Shown here: positions 20,001 to 35,000 of the stretch, piece after piece | Position numbering within the stretch: position 1 is the stretch's first letter | Layout of the letters: each line of letters opens with the position of its first letter | Source of the DNA: Symbiodinium natans | Lineage: Eukaryota > Sar > Dinophyceae > Suessiales > Symbiodiniaceae | Assembly: GCA_905221605.1 (NCBI GenBank) | Contig: CAJNDS010002787.1 | Span: 62,001-126,000 of the forward strand | Direction: 5' to 3' | Length of the DNA stretch: 64,000 bases | Notes under the pieces: model-generated | The model's input: only the letters and a program-made list of their open reading frames with translations | Told to the model about the DNA's origin: nothing | The model's database searches: none | Made by a program: the position numbers and the translations under genes

Positions 20001-23000
20001 GAAGAGCGCCTGCCCCCAGCATCTGGCAAAAACGTCGTTGCTTTTCCAACGCCCAAATCCAACAGTGCCAGGCCCCCCCCCCCCCCTTCCCCCCACACAA
20101 AATACTAGTTTATGAACTTTATTCGGTCTTAAGCTAATCAGACTGCTAGATTCTTGCGAAGAATCACACAAATAATAGTTTATGAACTTTGGAACCCTAA
20201 ACCCTAAACCCTAAACCCTAAACCCTAAACCCTAAACCCTAAACCCTAAACCCTAAACCCTAAACCCTAAACCCTAAACCCTAAACCCTAAACCCTAAAC
20301 CCTAAACCCGAAACCCGAAACCCTAAACCCTAACCCTAAACGGTAGGTCTTCAGAAGACTGTTGCCGTACGGGAGGGTCGAACCCCAAGTTGACAGCTCC
20401 TGCTGCGCAGATGTACTGCAAGCACCTCTCCGTGCTGTATCGCAGTTCCTTGGCAGGAGCCACTGTTTAGGGTTTAGGGAGTTTAGGGTTTAGGGGATTT
20501 AGGGGGTTTAGGGGGTTTAGGGGGTTTAGGGGGTTTAGGGGGGTTTAGGGGGTTTAGGGTTTAGGGTTTAGGGTTTAGGGCACCCTAAACTTTGATCCCT
20601 AAACCCCAAACCCTGAACAAACCACGAGTCTCCTAAAGCCCGACAGCCAAGATCCCAAACCGCAACGCCAAGGAAGTCGTCGAACGCCGAGTTGACATAC
20701 AGTAATCAGAGACTCCATTCTTTATATGAAACAGGGTTTGTATAGGGTTCCTGTTTAATTTTGGAGAGTGTATATACCTGGCGTCCTTTTGGGGGTACAA
20801 GAAATATATAAATAAATAAATATATATATATATATCCTACTTCATATGGGTTGGTGGTCTCTTTAAGTAGGGTGTCTGGTTTATAGGGGTATATACTCGG
20901 GGTTCTATTCGGGTATCTTGGGGCTATATTAAGGTATAAGGGTAGCAGATAAAGAGGCCACCGGCCTTTATAATCCATTCTGCCTAAAGTGAAGAGTTTT
21001 CCTGAAACTGAGATAGGGATCCTCTCACAACTTAAGGAACCTTCCCTATCTGAAGGACTTTGGAGTCTCTGAGTAGCCCCATGCGGAGCAACTCTTGGAA
21101 GCCCCCGCACGGCCCGTCATGCCCCTAAGCCCCTTGAAGCCTCTGAAGCCCCAGAAACCCCTCTAAAACCCGGAAAGTGGGCCCTTATTCCCCTTTTCTT
21201 TGGTTCCCTTCTACGCTCCCTTGAAACCAAAAAAGGGGCTCCCCTTGTTGTTCCTAGGTTACTCTTGGGCCTAACAACCCCAAACCCTAAACCCTAAACC
21301 CTGAACCCTAAACCCTAAACCCTCTACCCTCTAAACCCTAAAATGCCCCTTAAAGCCGATGTCCAAGGCTATGGCATCTCCGACTTCGACTACCGGCGCC
21401 CCCTCCCCCCCCCCCCATCCCGAGTTGCCCTGGGTGTTGTGGGCATCGTAAGAGACAGAGGAGGCTTTGTTGCTGGGTTTAGGGTTTAGGGTTTAGGGCG
21501 GCTGCCGATTGTAAACCCCAAACCTGAAAACCCGCCCTCAAGCCTTCAAACCCCAAGGCCCCAAACAAAAGCGCGCGAAACCCCAAGACCCAAAACCCTT
21601 AGACCCCTCAAACGATTCAAACCCCAAACCCCAAAACAAGCCACTCAATCCCTCCTAGGAACCCGGCTCCTTGAGACCCCAAACTTAAATTTTGGTCCCT
21701 TACCTCCTTTCAAGGGTTCTGAAGGATGGGGCCCTTGGGGTTTTATCGGGGTTTGGTAAGGAGGGGCCCATACTATGTACCGACCCCTAAACCCTAAACC
21801 CTAAACCCTAAACCCTAAACCCTAAACCCTAAACCCTAAACCCTAAACCCTAAACCCTAAACCCTAAACCCTAAACCCTAAACCCTAAACCCTAAACCCT
21901 AAACCCTAAACGGCAGGTACTTTGGCATGACGGCCATGGAGGCAAACAACCTGGACCCCCGCTGCCTGCTACTCCTCGAGGAGAGCCTTCGGTGGCTTTC
22001 GGGTTTAGGGTTTAGGGTTTGGGGTCGATCAGCCTCAAACCGGGATTCTAAGAAGAATTCGACATACCCCAAACTTTAGAGAATATAAGGAAGGATTTAC
22101 CGAGCCCCTTAGTTTCTTCTAAGGGGTATGCCCAAGGGGTATGTCGAACATGTCTCACTTGAAGTTTTCGGGTTTGCGGATTAAGCTCAGGGTTTGGACG
22201 CCTTGATTCTCGGGCTCTCCTGTGGCTCTCCTGTCAAGGCCACCGCAAGTCACAACCCTTTCAAGCCCGAAGCGTCAAGCCACCCTAAACCCCACCCCGC
22301 TTGGAAGCTGTTTTGACTTTAGGATGTCTACTTAGTATCCCCTAGAAACCCCATTAGAGTCCCCATAACCTACAAATTGCCGAGAGAATGAACATATTCT
22401 TCCTTATTAAAGGTAATATAGGGATTACTGTTTTTGTTCGTTTGGGATTCTTAAGCAAATAGTAGTAACCCAACATGCTAACCCTACTTGCCCAGTCAAA
22501 AGGCCTTCCAGGCAAAGCTCTTCCAGTTTTCAATCTAAACACTCAAACCTAAACCCTAAACCCTAAACCCTAAACCCGAAACCCTAAACCCTAAACCCTA
22601 CAACGATGGGGCCGCAGGGCCACACCGCCGCGCTCCATGCAGCTGGAACGAGGAGAGGGCTTGGGTTTAGGGTTTAGGGTTTAGACCTTAGGGTTTAGGG
22701 TTTAGGGATACCCCTTGATTCTCAGTAGGGAATGACAGAATGAGGGCCCTATATATACCCTTTAAGGGATGATGGAGCCCCAATTCCATCATTCCCTACT
22801 AAGCACCAGCCAGACGAAACCTCAAAGCCCTGCCTAGGACTCTGTTTTCCCACGGTTTTTGTGGCAAGTACCCCCCCCCCCCCCCTAGTTAGTAGGTAAA
22901 GCCCTTAAAGGCCGCAGGTGAGCCCTTCTCTGAACTATGGCTTTTGCCAAAGAGCCTTTGCGCATAGTTTTTTGGCTTTCAGCATAGGTGTAGGATTCTG

Positions 23001-26000
23001 ACCAAAAACTCCCGCCCCTGTCCAGGAGGGTTGGCAAGTTCTGTGGTGATCACCGTAGCTTTTTACGATTAACGGGGTTCATGTTTGTTTGGTGTGAAGG
23101 TTTAAGGGTTTGGGCTTTGAGGGTTAAGGGTTAGGGGCTGAGGGTTAAGGGTTTCGAGTTGAGCAAGTAGCAATCTCGGGTTTGGGGGTAAGGGTTGAGG
23201 GTGAAGGGTTGAGGATTCAGGGTTTGGGGTTGAGGGTTCTAAGTTTCGAGCCCCTCTCCCCCCCAAAAAAACTCCCCTAGATTCCTGAGCCGCAGGGACT
23301 CTGCGTCTGCGTCTCGTCCCTTTGGTGTCTTCTCTGGCTTGTGCAGTGTGGAACTCAGCTGTTTTCCCGGGGTTCAGGGTTCATACATCCACAGGGTTGA
23401 AATTGGCTGGGACGGTCTCGGGCTCAGGCGAAGTTGTAATATATCCTGCGGCTGCTCTTGCGACCAGCTTTTTAGGGACTGGCTAGGTAACCTTTAACCT
23501 TTTTGGTGATAGAGAATCCTACTGTGCATATTATAAAAGTTTACCTTTTGTGGGCTAGGGTATTTTGGGTTTAAAACCCTAAACCCTAAACCTAAACCCT
23601 AAACCCTAAACCCTAAACCCTAAACCCTAAACCCTAAACCCTAAACCCTGGGTCTTAGGGGGGCGATTTGACGCTACGGAGTTCTTTTGGCATGCTCAGT
23701 GACTAGCACGCCTTCGACCCCGAGCTCCTGCTCTCAGTGGCCGAATGTGTACTAGACCCTAAGCCCTAAGCCCTAAGCCCTAAACCCCAAACCCTAAACC
23801 CTAAACCCTAAACCCTAAACCCTGAACCCCACAGTTGCCACCTTGAACTTGCAGCCCCTTCCACTCCTCCCTTTGGCCGCAACACCACAAACCCTCCGGC
23901 CCTGAACCATGAAATCCTAAACCCTCAAGCCTTAAGGCCCCGAAGGTGAAAGAAAGGGTTTAGGGTTTAGGGTTTAGGGTTTAGGATTTAGGATTTTTTT
24001 TAAGGTTTTTATCTTCGGGTTTGGCGAAGGCAAAAGCCCGTGCTTGAATGAAGTGTATCCTGGCCAGCCGGATCCACGTGCTTCTTGCAGACACGACACC
24101 CGTCTGAAAGCTCTTAGGGTTTAGGGTTTAGGGTTTAGGGTTTAGGGTTTAGGGCAAACACAGCAGACGGTAAAAGCCCGTGCTTGAGCCGGCTAGAAGT
24201 GCCAAGCTGTACGTCGCTCAGCGGATGGGAGCTGCAGCTGAGCTTCTTCGGTCTTGTTCACAGAGACAAGGTCTTGGTTTAGGGTTTAGGGTTTAGGGTT
24301 TAGGGTTTAGGGTTTAGGGTTTAGGGTTTAGGATTTAGGGTTTAGGGTTTACGGGTTTAGGGTTTAGGACGCTGTGAGAGTCATCCACCAAGGCTGTCGT
24401 GGTGCGTGAGTGAGGTCCAACCCAAAAACTCCCAAGCCCTGAGGCCTGACCTAAACAACAGACCCTCGAACCCTCAAGCCCTGAAGCCTAAACCTTAGAG
24501 AAGCGCAGTTCTAAAATCTCTAAATCCCTCCCCAAATCCCAAACCCTAAACCCGAGACTCTGATCCCCAAACCCCAAACCCCAAACCCCAAACCCCAAAC
24601 CCCAAACCCCAAACCCCAAACCCTATAAGCTCTGAACCCCAAGCCCCAAACCTTAAGCTCTGAACCCCAAACCCTAAGCTCCAAACCCTAAACCCTGAAC
24701 CTTAAACCCTAAACCCTAAACCCTGAACCCTGAACCCTGAACCCCAAATTTTAAATGTAAACCGAAACCCTAAACCCCAAACCTAATTCCTAAACCCTGA
24801 ACCCTAAACCCCAAACCCCAAACCCTAAACCCCAAGCCCTAAACCCTAAACCCTAAACCCTAAACCCTAAACCCTAAACCCTAAACCCTAAACGCCTCGA
24901 GGTGGCCTGGGTTTCATGTCCAAGTCCAACCCCTCGGTGATCGTGGGCCAGGCCCTGGGCTTTGCGTCACATTTTTTAATATATTTTGTTTTATTTGAAA
25001 CCGTTTAGGTATTTTGAGGGGTTTGGGGTTTGGGGATTAGGGTTTAGGCTTCGGGGTTTGGGGTGTAGGGTTTAGGGTTTGGGGTTTGGGGTTTAGGTTT
25101 AGGGTTTGGGGTTTTGGGCGGAGGGGGGGTAATACTTAACAGGGCCACCTTGTCATAGAGGCATCAACAGGAGACTCTGCTTTTTGGAAACTCCCGCTTG
25201 CATTGGGCATGTTCTTGTGCATATGTCTACATCATTCGATTATCGGTACACGTCAGAAAGGCCTCTGCTTGATTGACTGTTCAGTTGCTGTCTGCAGATC
25301 TATCTACTTTTCCAGCTGTCTATACTTGTATGTCTCACTTGCCAGTATGTCTATGCATCTTAAAAACCCTGAGCCCTAAACCCTAAACCCGATTTTGGCC
25401 TAACATGCTGGGGCCTTAGGCTGCGCCCCTCAACATGGGCTGTCAGCTGTCAGGGCTCTGGGAAGATGTGCATCAGACTTTAAACCCTCAACCCACTACA
25501 CTTAAGTAACCAAAAGCCCTAAACCCTAAACCCTTAACTCCTAAACCCTAAGCCCTAAACCCCAAACCCCAAGCCCTAAACCCTAAACCCCTCAGGGCCT
25601 GAAGCCCTAAAGCGTGCAGGTCAGTGAGCCTCTGAACTTCACAGGGCCTATCATGAACTTGGACGCAGGCCTGAGCCACCCAGGGCTCAAGTTTAGGGTA
25701 TAGGGTTTTGGGGGTTCACCCTAAACCCTAAGCCCTAACCCTAAACCCTAAACCCTAAACCCCAAGCCCTGAAGCCTTAGGGCTTAAGGCTTCGGGGATT
25801 CCGAACTTCCCTGAACACGGCAGTCGTTCTCTCAACACAAAGGTTTTTTGGGGTTCCCACTCCCCTTGGATGCCCTTTTGACTTAGTAAGTAGAGTAGTA
25901 AGGTGGGTTACGGGGGTCTCATAGTGAGGGTCCCGCAAAGGGACCGCCTGTTAAAACACCGCGTTCCTTCCTTCTAACTTCCAACTTTAGCCATCGTTCA

Positions 26001-29000
26001 TTCCTCCTACCTTCTGGAAAATAAAGGCAGAAAGCATCAACTTTTCGAGGAATCTGGCATCAGAAGCGTTCGGCACAGCTATGATCAGTTCACTGACGAG
26101 AAGGGCTCGTGGAAGGGATGAGTTATCCAAAACGTTCTTTGGGGGTCTACGAAGATAGGGGACCCTTAAAATCGACCTCAAATCGTTTTTTTGGAAGCAG
26201 AACCCCACACCTCAGAGTCAACAAGGTGAAGATATGGAGGCAGCAGAGGTGTAGGAGGGGGCGCCGGGGCTGTTTGCAGGAACATGCAGCAGAGGGGACA
26301 ACCGCTACTTAAACCCTACACCCTAAACCCTAAACCCTAAACCCTAAACCCTAAACCCCAATAAGGCGTCACGAACCTCCAAAGTGCTTCTGCGAGGCGA
26401 CGCATCCTCCTTGCTGGCGGTCGAACGTGCTGTCGTCAGCCTCCGCAAGGCCTCGTGACAATAAGGTTACCAAAGGTATTCCCTTCTGGTCCCTCTATTT
26501 TTTGTACTCGAATAACCCCCAAACCCTGTGATCCCTTTATCGCTATACTAGAATTACCCCCCCCCCCCCCTTCCTTTCCCCCCCCCCAAGGCCTGTTCTA
26601 ATTAGTAAGGCCCCTTTATGATACCCAAGCCCTTAAGGCCCCGAAGGGCTCTCTGTGACCCTGGTATCTTCATGGTATCAACATCAAAAATGCTGGAATA
26701 TGAATATGCTTTCCTGGAATATACACGTATGTATGTATATATATATATAGAAGCATAAGTATACATGTAAGTTCCACAGATATAGATTAACACCAAGAGG
26801 AACCTTCATGTTGATGTTCTTCCTGTTCTTCTTCAAGGAGGCTTGAAGGTAGCCAATCAGGGTCTAGGGACACTAAACTCTAGACCCAAAACCCAAAACC
26901 CTAAACCCTAAAGGTCTCAGGGTGCTTTGCTTCCGTTTGCAGTTGCTGTGACTGATGTCATCATGTGCTAGTGTTGCCGCCTCGGGCGGCTCTTCGCCAG
27001 GCCGAGTGCGAAGCTGCCCTGGCGAACCTCGGTGGCAACTAAACCCTAAACCCTAAACCCTAAACCCTCCAACCCTAAACCCCCAAACCCTCAAACCCTC
27101 AAGCCCTCAAACCCTCCAAACCCCTTAGACATTCCAACCCTGAACCCTAAACCAAGCCCCTTACACATGGTCGAGCTGGGCCTTTCTCACGGGATCATAT
27201 ATATATATATATATGCATATATATATATATATATGCAAGGCATACCTTTTCAGACTTGAAAGGCCCCCAATCCCCCTACTTGCCCTACAAAAGCCCTAAG
27301 CCTTAGAGTTTACAGGTTTGGAGTTTAGGGTTCAGGGCTAAGCCAAGTCTCGAACCCTAAGCCCTAAGCCCTAAGCCCTAAGCCCTAAGCCCTAAGCCCT
27401 AAGCCCTAAGCCCTAAGCCCTAAGCCCTAAGCCCTAAGCCCTAAGCCCTAAGCCCTAAGCCCTAAGCCCTAAGCCCTATAAACCGTAAATCCTAAACCCT
27501 AAACCGCAGGAGCTCCGCGCACTGGATCAACGGCCCGGGGGAGGTCCTGGCGCTGTGCCGCGACAGCGGGGCCTCACAGTGGAGGGTTTTGGGGTTTAGG
27601 GACAGGGTTTAGGGTTTAGGGTTTGGGGTTTGGGGTTTAGGGTTGAGGGTTTAGGGCTCGGGATGTGGGGGTTTCCGAAAATGGGGGGGGGGGTCCCTTT
27701 AAGGGGATTCTACACTATTTGGAGCACCCTATTTTGGGAAATACCCATGTAGGGTTTGGGGTTTTAGGGAATAGGAATGCCGTGACTTTTAGATTTCGGG
27801 TCGAGGGTTGAATTTAAATTAGGGTATCATTCAGGGGGAGTGGAACCAAACATTCCAATTCCTAAGCCCTAAACCGCAACCCTCAACCCTAAACCCTAAA
27901 CCCTCCTAAATTCAACCGGGCAATGCCCTCTCCAACCCCTAAAACCCCGAGTCCACTGTCCATTTTATGGTTTAGGGTAAGGGTTTTGGGTTTAGGGTTT
28001 AGGGTTTAGGGTTAAGGGTGTAGGGGTTAGGGTTTAGGGTTTTAGGGTTTTAGGGTTTAGGGTTTAGGCTTTAGGGGTTAGGGGTTAGGGTCTTGGGTTT
28101 TGGGTTTTGGGGCTTAGGGTTTATGGGGTTGAGGGTGTAGGGTGTAGGGTGTAGGTCGTAGGGTTTTAGGGGTTAGGATTAGGGTTTAGGATTTAGGGTT
28201 TAGGGTTTCTGAACCCTAAACCCTAACGGTGCTGTTTTTTTTTAAAACTTTTTTTTTGCGTTTTAGCTCATCGCTTCAGAATTTCTGAAGGGAATTCCTG
28301 GAGGCGTACGACGTAGCATACCTGGCAAGACAGAAGGTTTAAGGTTTCGGTTTTGGGGTTCTTTTCCCTCAACCCTCAAACAGCCTCAAAGCCTTGAAAG
28401 TCCAAATAGAGATCACCACAAAACCCTCAAATTCCGAATGCCTCTCAGCCCTGAAAAGCGTAAGCCCGCAACCCTGGGTTAGGGTTTAGGGTTCATGGTT
28501 TAGGGTTCAGGGTTTTAGGGTTCAGGGTTTAGGGTTCAGGGTTTAGGGTTCAGGGTTTAGGGTTCATGGTTTAGGGTACAGGGTTTAGGGTTCAGGGTTT
28601 AGTGTTCACGGTTTAGGGTTGAGGGAAGCCCCTGAGATCCAGGACTCATCTCACGCAGTGGCCAGACGCGCGTCTTCGACGCTGCGGCCGACGGCTTCGT
28701 GCCGGGCGAAGGCCGCTCGAGAATTTACTTGGAGGTTCAGGGTTTAGGGTTTAGGGTTCAAGGGGTTTAGGGTGTTTAGGTTTAGGGTTTAGGGTTCAAG
28801 GGGTTTAGGGTGTTTAGGGTGTAGGATTTAGGGGTTTGGGGTTTAGGGGTCTAGTGCTTTGGGGGTTTAGGGTTTAGGGGCTTCGGGTTCAGGGGTTTTG
28901 TAGGCTCTAGGGTGTAGGGCTGAGGGTTAGTTATCCCTAAGTGTAGGGTTAACCAGACCTCTCTAAAAAAGGTTCTAGGTGTGTTGCTAAGTGCAGTTCT

Positions 29001-32000
29001 AATCGGGTTAACTGAGAAGTAGCATGAGCCTCTCAGCAGGGCGTCTAAGGTTTCGGGTTTAGGGTTTAGGGTCTTGGGTTCGCGGTTGGAGGGTTTAGGG
29101 TCTCAAGGATTCAGGGCTCGAGCTTTGAGGGTTTAGGGAGGTTTCAGGGCCTAAGGGTTCAGGGTTGAGAGCTTCAGGGCTGGGAGGCTTAGGTAGGATT
29201 TTCGGGTTTAGGGTTAAGGGGGGGGGGTTCAGGGCTCATTTGTTTGGGGCATCGGGGTTCAAAGGTTCAGGGTTCAAGGGTTTAAAGGTTTGGGGGATGA
29301 GGAGCTAGGTGGTGTTGAAGATTTAGATGTTTAGGGTTCAGGGTTTAGAGGGCTTCAGGGTTTACGGTTTCAGGGTTGAGCCTTTCAGGGCTGAGGGTTT
29401 TGGGGGTTTAGGGTTTCAGGTCGTAGGGTGTTGATCGTATAACTTATGGTGTCTTTCGCGCTGCCAGGGTTTTAGGGCTGAAGGTTTTAGGGTTTAGGGT
29501 TCAGGGCTTTGGGGCTTCAGGTTTTTGAGGTGAAGCGTTCGAGGGGCTTTGGGCGTGAGGGCTTCAGGGTTTCCACGGTTTAGGGCTTCAGGGGCTTCAG
29601 GGTTCCGAGTTTCGTCGCTCAGTATACAAGCTCTGGGCCAAGATGTGGCTGAATGGATTGGGAGATGTTTGATGTGAGGAATGGTGGAGGGAAAGAAGAA
29701 GGAACGACGGAAGAGAGTCAACAACATTTTGAATGAAAAAGGACAGGGAAGGGAAAGGGAGCCAGAGAGAGAGAGAGAGATGAGAGAGAGAGGGAGAGAG
29801 CGAGGGAGACAAAGCGCGACAGGTTGGGGTTGGTGGGAGGGGTCCAGGGCATGTCGCTGGCCCACCTGACCCAGCATCATGAAGCATCAGCTTTTCAGCT
29901 TTCCACCCACTGGCCCACCTGACCCAGCATCATGAGCATCAGCTTTCCAACCTTTCCACTCGCTGGCCCACCTGACCCAGCATCACGAGCATCAGCTTCC
30001 CAACGTTTCCACTCTGGCTGGCGCCTGACCCAGCATCATAAGCATCAGCTTTTTAGCCTTTCCACTCGCTGGCCCACCTGACCCAGCATCATGAGCATCA
30101 GCTTCCCAACGTTTCCATTCGCTGGCCCGCCTGACCGAGCATCGTGAGCATCAGCTTTTTAGCCGTTCCACTCGCTGGCCCGCCTGACCCAGCATCATGA
30201 GCATCAGCTTTTTAGCCGTTCCATTCGCTGGCCCGCCTGACCCAGCATCATGAGCATCAGCTGTTTAGCCCTTCCACTCCATGGCCCACCTGACCCAGCA
30301 TCATGAGCATCAGCTTCCCAACGTTTCCACTCGCTGGCCCACCTGACCCAGCATCATGAGCATTAGCTTCCCAACGTTTCCACTCGCTGGCCCGCTTGAC
30401 CCAGCATCATGAGCATCAGCACGTTTCCACTCGCAGGCCCGCTTGACCCAGCATCATGAGCATCAGCTTTTTAGCCCTTCCACTCGCTGGCCCACCTGAC
30501 CCAGCATCATGAGCATCAGCTTCCCAACGTTTCCACTCGCTGGCCCGCCTGACCCAGCATCATGAGCATCAGCTTCCCAACGTGTCCATTCTTGCTGGCG
30601 CCTGACCCAGCATCATGAGCATTAGCTTTTTAGCCGTTCCACTCGCTGGCCCGCCTGACCCAGCATCATGAGCATCAGCTTCGCAACGTTCCACTTTTGC
30701 TGGCGCTTGACCCAGCATCATGAGCATCAGCTTTTTAGCCTTTCCACTCGCTGGCCCACCTGACCCAGCATCATGAGCATCAGCTTCCCAACGTTTCCAC
30801 TCGCTGGCCCGCCTGACCCAGCATCATGAGCATCAGCTTCCCAACGTTTCCATTCTTGCTGGCGCCTGACCCAGCATCATAAGCATCAGCTTTTTAGCCT
30901 TTCCACCCGCTGGCCCACCTGACCCGCATCATGAGCATCAGCCAACGTTTCCACTCTTGCCGGCGCCTGACCCAGCATCATGAGCATCAGCTTGTTAGCC
31001 TTTCCACTCGCTGGGCCCTCTGACCCAGTATCATGAGCATCAGCTTCCCATCGTGTCCATTCTTGCTGGCGCCTGACCCAGCGTCATGAGCATCAGCTTT
31101 TTAGCCTTTCCACTCGTTGGCCCACCTGACCCACCATGATGAGCATCAGCTTCCCAACTTTTCCACTCTTGCTGGCGCCTGACCCAGCATCATGAGCATC
31201 AGCTTTTTAGCCGTTCCACTCGCTGGCCCGCCTGACCCAGCATCATGAGCATCAGCTTTTTAGCCGTTCCACACGCTGGCCCGCCTGACCCAGCATCATG
31301 AGCACAGCTTTTTAGCCTTTCAACTCGCTGGCCCACCTGACCCAGCATCATGGGCATCAGCTTCCCAACGTTTCCACTCTTGCTGCCGCCTGACCCAGCA
31401 TCATGAGCATCAGCTTTTTAGCCTTTCCACTCGCTGGCCCACCTGACCCAGCATCATGAGCATCAGCACGTTTCCACCCGCAGGCCCGCCTGACCCAGCA
31501 TCATGCGCATCAGCTTTTTAGCCTTTCCACTCGTTGGCCCACCTGACCCAGCATCATGAGCATCAGCTTCCCAACGTTTCCACTCTTGCTGGCGCCTGAC
31601 CCAGCATCATGAGCATCAGCTTTTAAGCCTTTCCACTCGCTGGCCCGCGTGACCCAGCATCATGAGCATCAGCTTCCCAACGTTTCCACTCTTGCTGGCT
31701 CCTGACCCAGCATCATAAGCATCAGCTTTTTTAGCCTTTCCACTCGCTGGCCCACCTGACCCAGCATCATGAGCATCAGCTTCCCAACGTTTCCACTTGC
31801 TGGCCCGCCTGACCCAGCAAGCATCATGAGCATCAGCGTTTTAGCCCTTCCACTCGCTGGCCCACCTGACCCAGCATCATGAGCATCAGCTTCCCAACGT
31901 TTCCACTCGCTGGCCCGCCTGACCCAGCATCATGAGCATCAGCTTCCCAACGTGTCCATTCTTGCTGGCGCCTGACCCAGCAGCATCATGAGCATTAGCT

Positions 32001-35000
32001 TTTTAGCCGTTCCACTCGCTGGCCCGCCTGACCCAGCATCATAAGCATCAGCTTCGCAACGTTCCACTTTTGCTGGCGCTTGACCCAGCATCATGAGCAT
32101 CAGCTTTTTAGCCTTTCCACTCGCTGGCCCGCCTGACCCAGCATCATGAGCATCAGCTTCCCAACTTTTCCACTCTTGCTTGCGCCTGACCAAGCATCAT
32201 GAGCTAGCCGTTCCACTCGCTGGCCCGCCTGACCCAGCATCATGAGCATCAGCTTTTTAGCCGTTCCACACGCTGGCCCGCCTGACCCAGCATCATGAGC
32301 ACAGCTTTTTAGCCTTTCAACTCGCTGGCCCACCTGACCCAGCATCATGGGCATCAGCTTCCCAACGTTTCCACTCTTGCTGCCGCCTGACCCAGCATCA
32401 TGAGCATCAGCTTTTTAGCCTTTCCACTCGCCGGCATGCCTGACCCAGAATCATGAGCATCAGCTTCCCAACCTTTCCACTCTTCCTGGCGCCTGACCCA
32501 GCATCATGAGCATCAGCTTTTTACCCCTGACCCAGCATCATCAGCACGATTCCAGTCTTGCTGGCCCGCCTGACCCAGCATCATGAGCATCAGCTTTTTT
32601 GCCTTTCCACTGACCCAGCATCATGGGCATCAGCTTTTTAGCCTTTCTACTCGCTGGCCCACCTGACCCAGCATCATGAGCATCAGCTTCCCAACGTTTC
32701 CACTCGCTGGCCCGCCTGACCCAGCATCAGGAGCATCAGCTGTTTAGCCTTTCCACTTGCCGGCCCACCTGACCCAGCATCATGAGCATCAGCTTCCCAA
32801 CGTTTCCGGTCTTGCTGGCGCCTGACCCAGCATCATGAGCATCAGCTTTCCAACCTTTTCCCGCGCTGGCCCGCCGGACCCAGCATCATGAGCATCAGCT
32901 TCCCAACGTTTCCGCTCGCTGGCCCACCTGACCCAGCATCATGAGCATCAGCTTCCCAACGTTTCCACTCATGAGCATCAGCTTTTCAACGTTTCCGCTC
33001 GCTGGCCCACCTACCCACCAACGTTTCCGCTCGCTGGCCCACCTGACCCAGCATCATGAGCATCAGCTTCCCAACGTTTCCACTCGCTGGCCCACCCTAC
33101 CCAGCATCATGAGCATCAGCTGTTTAGCCTTTCCACTTGCTGGCCCACCTGACCCAGCATCATGAGCATCAGCTTCCCAACGTTTCCACTCATGAGCATC
33201 AGCTTTCCAACCTTTCCCCGCGCTGGCCCGGCCGACCCAGCATCATGAGCATCAGCTTCCCAACGTTTCCGCTCGCTGGCCCACCTGACCCAGCATCATG
33301 AGCATCAGCTTCCCAACGTGTCCATTCTTGCTGGCGCCTGACCCAGCATCATGAGCATCAGCTTTTTAGCCTTCCGCTCGCTGGCCCACCTGACCCAGCA
33401 CCATGAGCATCAGCTTCCCAAGGTTTCCACTCATGAGCATCAGCTTTCCAACCTTTCCCCGCGCTGGCCCGCCCGACCCAGCATCATGAGCATCAGCTTC
33501 CCAACGTTTCCGCTCGCTGGCCCACCTGACCCAGCATCATGAGCATCAGCTTCCCAACGTTTCCACTCGCTGGCCCACCTGACCCAGCATCATGAGCATC
33601 AGCTTCCCAACGTTTCCGCTCGCTGGCCCACCTACCCAGCATCATGAGCATCAGCTTCCCAACGTTTCCACTCATGAGCATCAGCTTTCCAACCTTTCCC
33701 CGCGCTGGCCCGCCCGACCCAGCATCATGAGCATCAGCTTCCCAACGTTTCCGCTCGCTGGCCCACCTGACCCAGCATCATGAGCATCAGCTTCCCAACG
33801 TTTCCACTCGCTGGCCCACCTGACCCAGCATCATGAGCATCAGCTTCCCAACGTTTCCGCTCGCTGGCCCACCTACCCAGCATCATGAGCATCAGCTTCC
33901 CAACGTTTCCACTCATGAGCATCAGCTTTCCAACCTTTCCCCGCGCTGGCCCGCCCGACCCAGCATCATGAGCATCAGCTTCCCAACGTTTCCGCTCGCT
34001 GGCCCACCTGACCCAGCATCATGAGCATCAGCTTCCCAACGTTTCCACTCGCTGGCCCACCTGACCCAGCATCATGAGCATCAGCTTCCCAACGTTTCCG
34101 CTCGCTGGCCCACCTACCCAGCATCATGAGCATCAGCTTCCCAACGTTTCCACTCATGAGCATCAGCTTTCCAACCTTTCCCCGCGCTGGCCCGCCCGAC
34201 CCAGCATCATGAGCATCAGCTTCCTAACCTTCTGCATTGCTTCTAGGTGCACCTCAGACCCCCCAGGGTCTCGACCCGAAACCGCCCAACTCAATGGCTC
34301 AAATTCTCAAATCCAACACATGTGGAACCCCAAAATCGTTCAACCTTAAGTGCCAACGCCAGAGTTTTCAAATTTCAGCCCTGTAGACGACCTAATCCTT
34401 TCACCCGGGAGGCGTGGTGGTTTGCATGCTGAGCCCGCAAGGGGCGGGCGACAGCGAGCGAAGCTGCATTGCGCTCCGGTCAGATTAGAATCGGGGGCCC
34501 CCACAAGCCCCCAAACCCCAACCCCCGCCAACCCTCCCTAAACCTCCCACCCCCCCCCAACCCCCAAACCCCCCAACTCAACCCCCAAACCCCCCAAACG
34601 CCCTAAACCCCCCTAAGCCCTTCCCAAACACCAAACCTCCTGAACCCTGAACTGCGAACTCTCCAAGGATTTGGGAGGGGTTGAGGGGTCCAAGAGGTCG
34701 GGGGGGGGCAGGGTTTTGGGGGGCCTTGGGGTTTGAGGATCTGGGGACACCCCGAACCCTGAACCCTGAACTGGCTCCGGTTTTCAAATCCCAAGCCCCA
34801 AGCCCTCCACGGTAAACAATTGAGGTCGGCGTTGGCGTGAAGTCATCCGGCCCCCTGGTGTGGCTTGAGGAGCTTTCACAGGGTTTTGAGGGGGTTTGAG
34901 GGGGTTCAAGGGGGTTTAAGGGGGGGGGGGTTAGGGGGGTTAAGGGGGTTTAGGGGGCTTGCAGGAGGGTTCCGGGGGGTTGAAGGGGGGGTTGTAAGGG

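Noticed and set aside
20706-21110. 134-codon minus-strand frame
   Set aside because: AT-rich, low complexity, TATA-run translation, no recognisable domain.
28267-28336. Exon-like island after a T-rich tract
   Set aside because: In phase with an alternative end of KS exon 14, but would insert 23 residues into a conserved region; the direct join of exons 14 and 15 fits the family better.
31939-34163. Recurrent 60-90 codon frames on both strands
   Set aside because: They recur with the 53-bp or 241-bp satellite unit and have no start context or domain.
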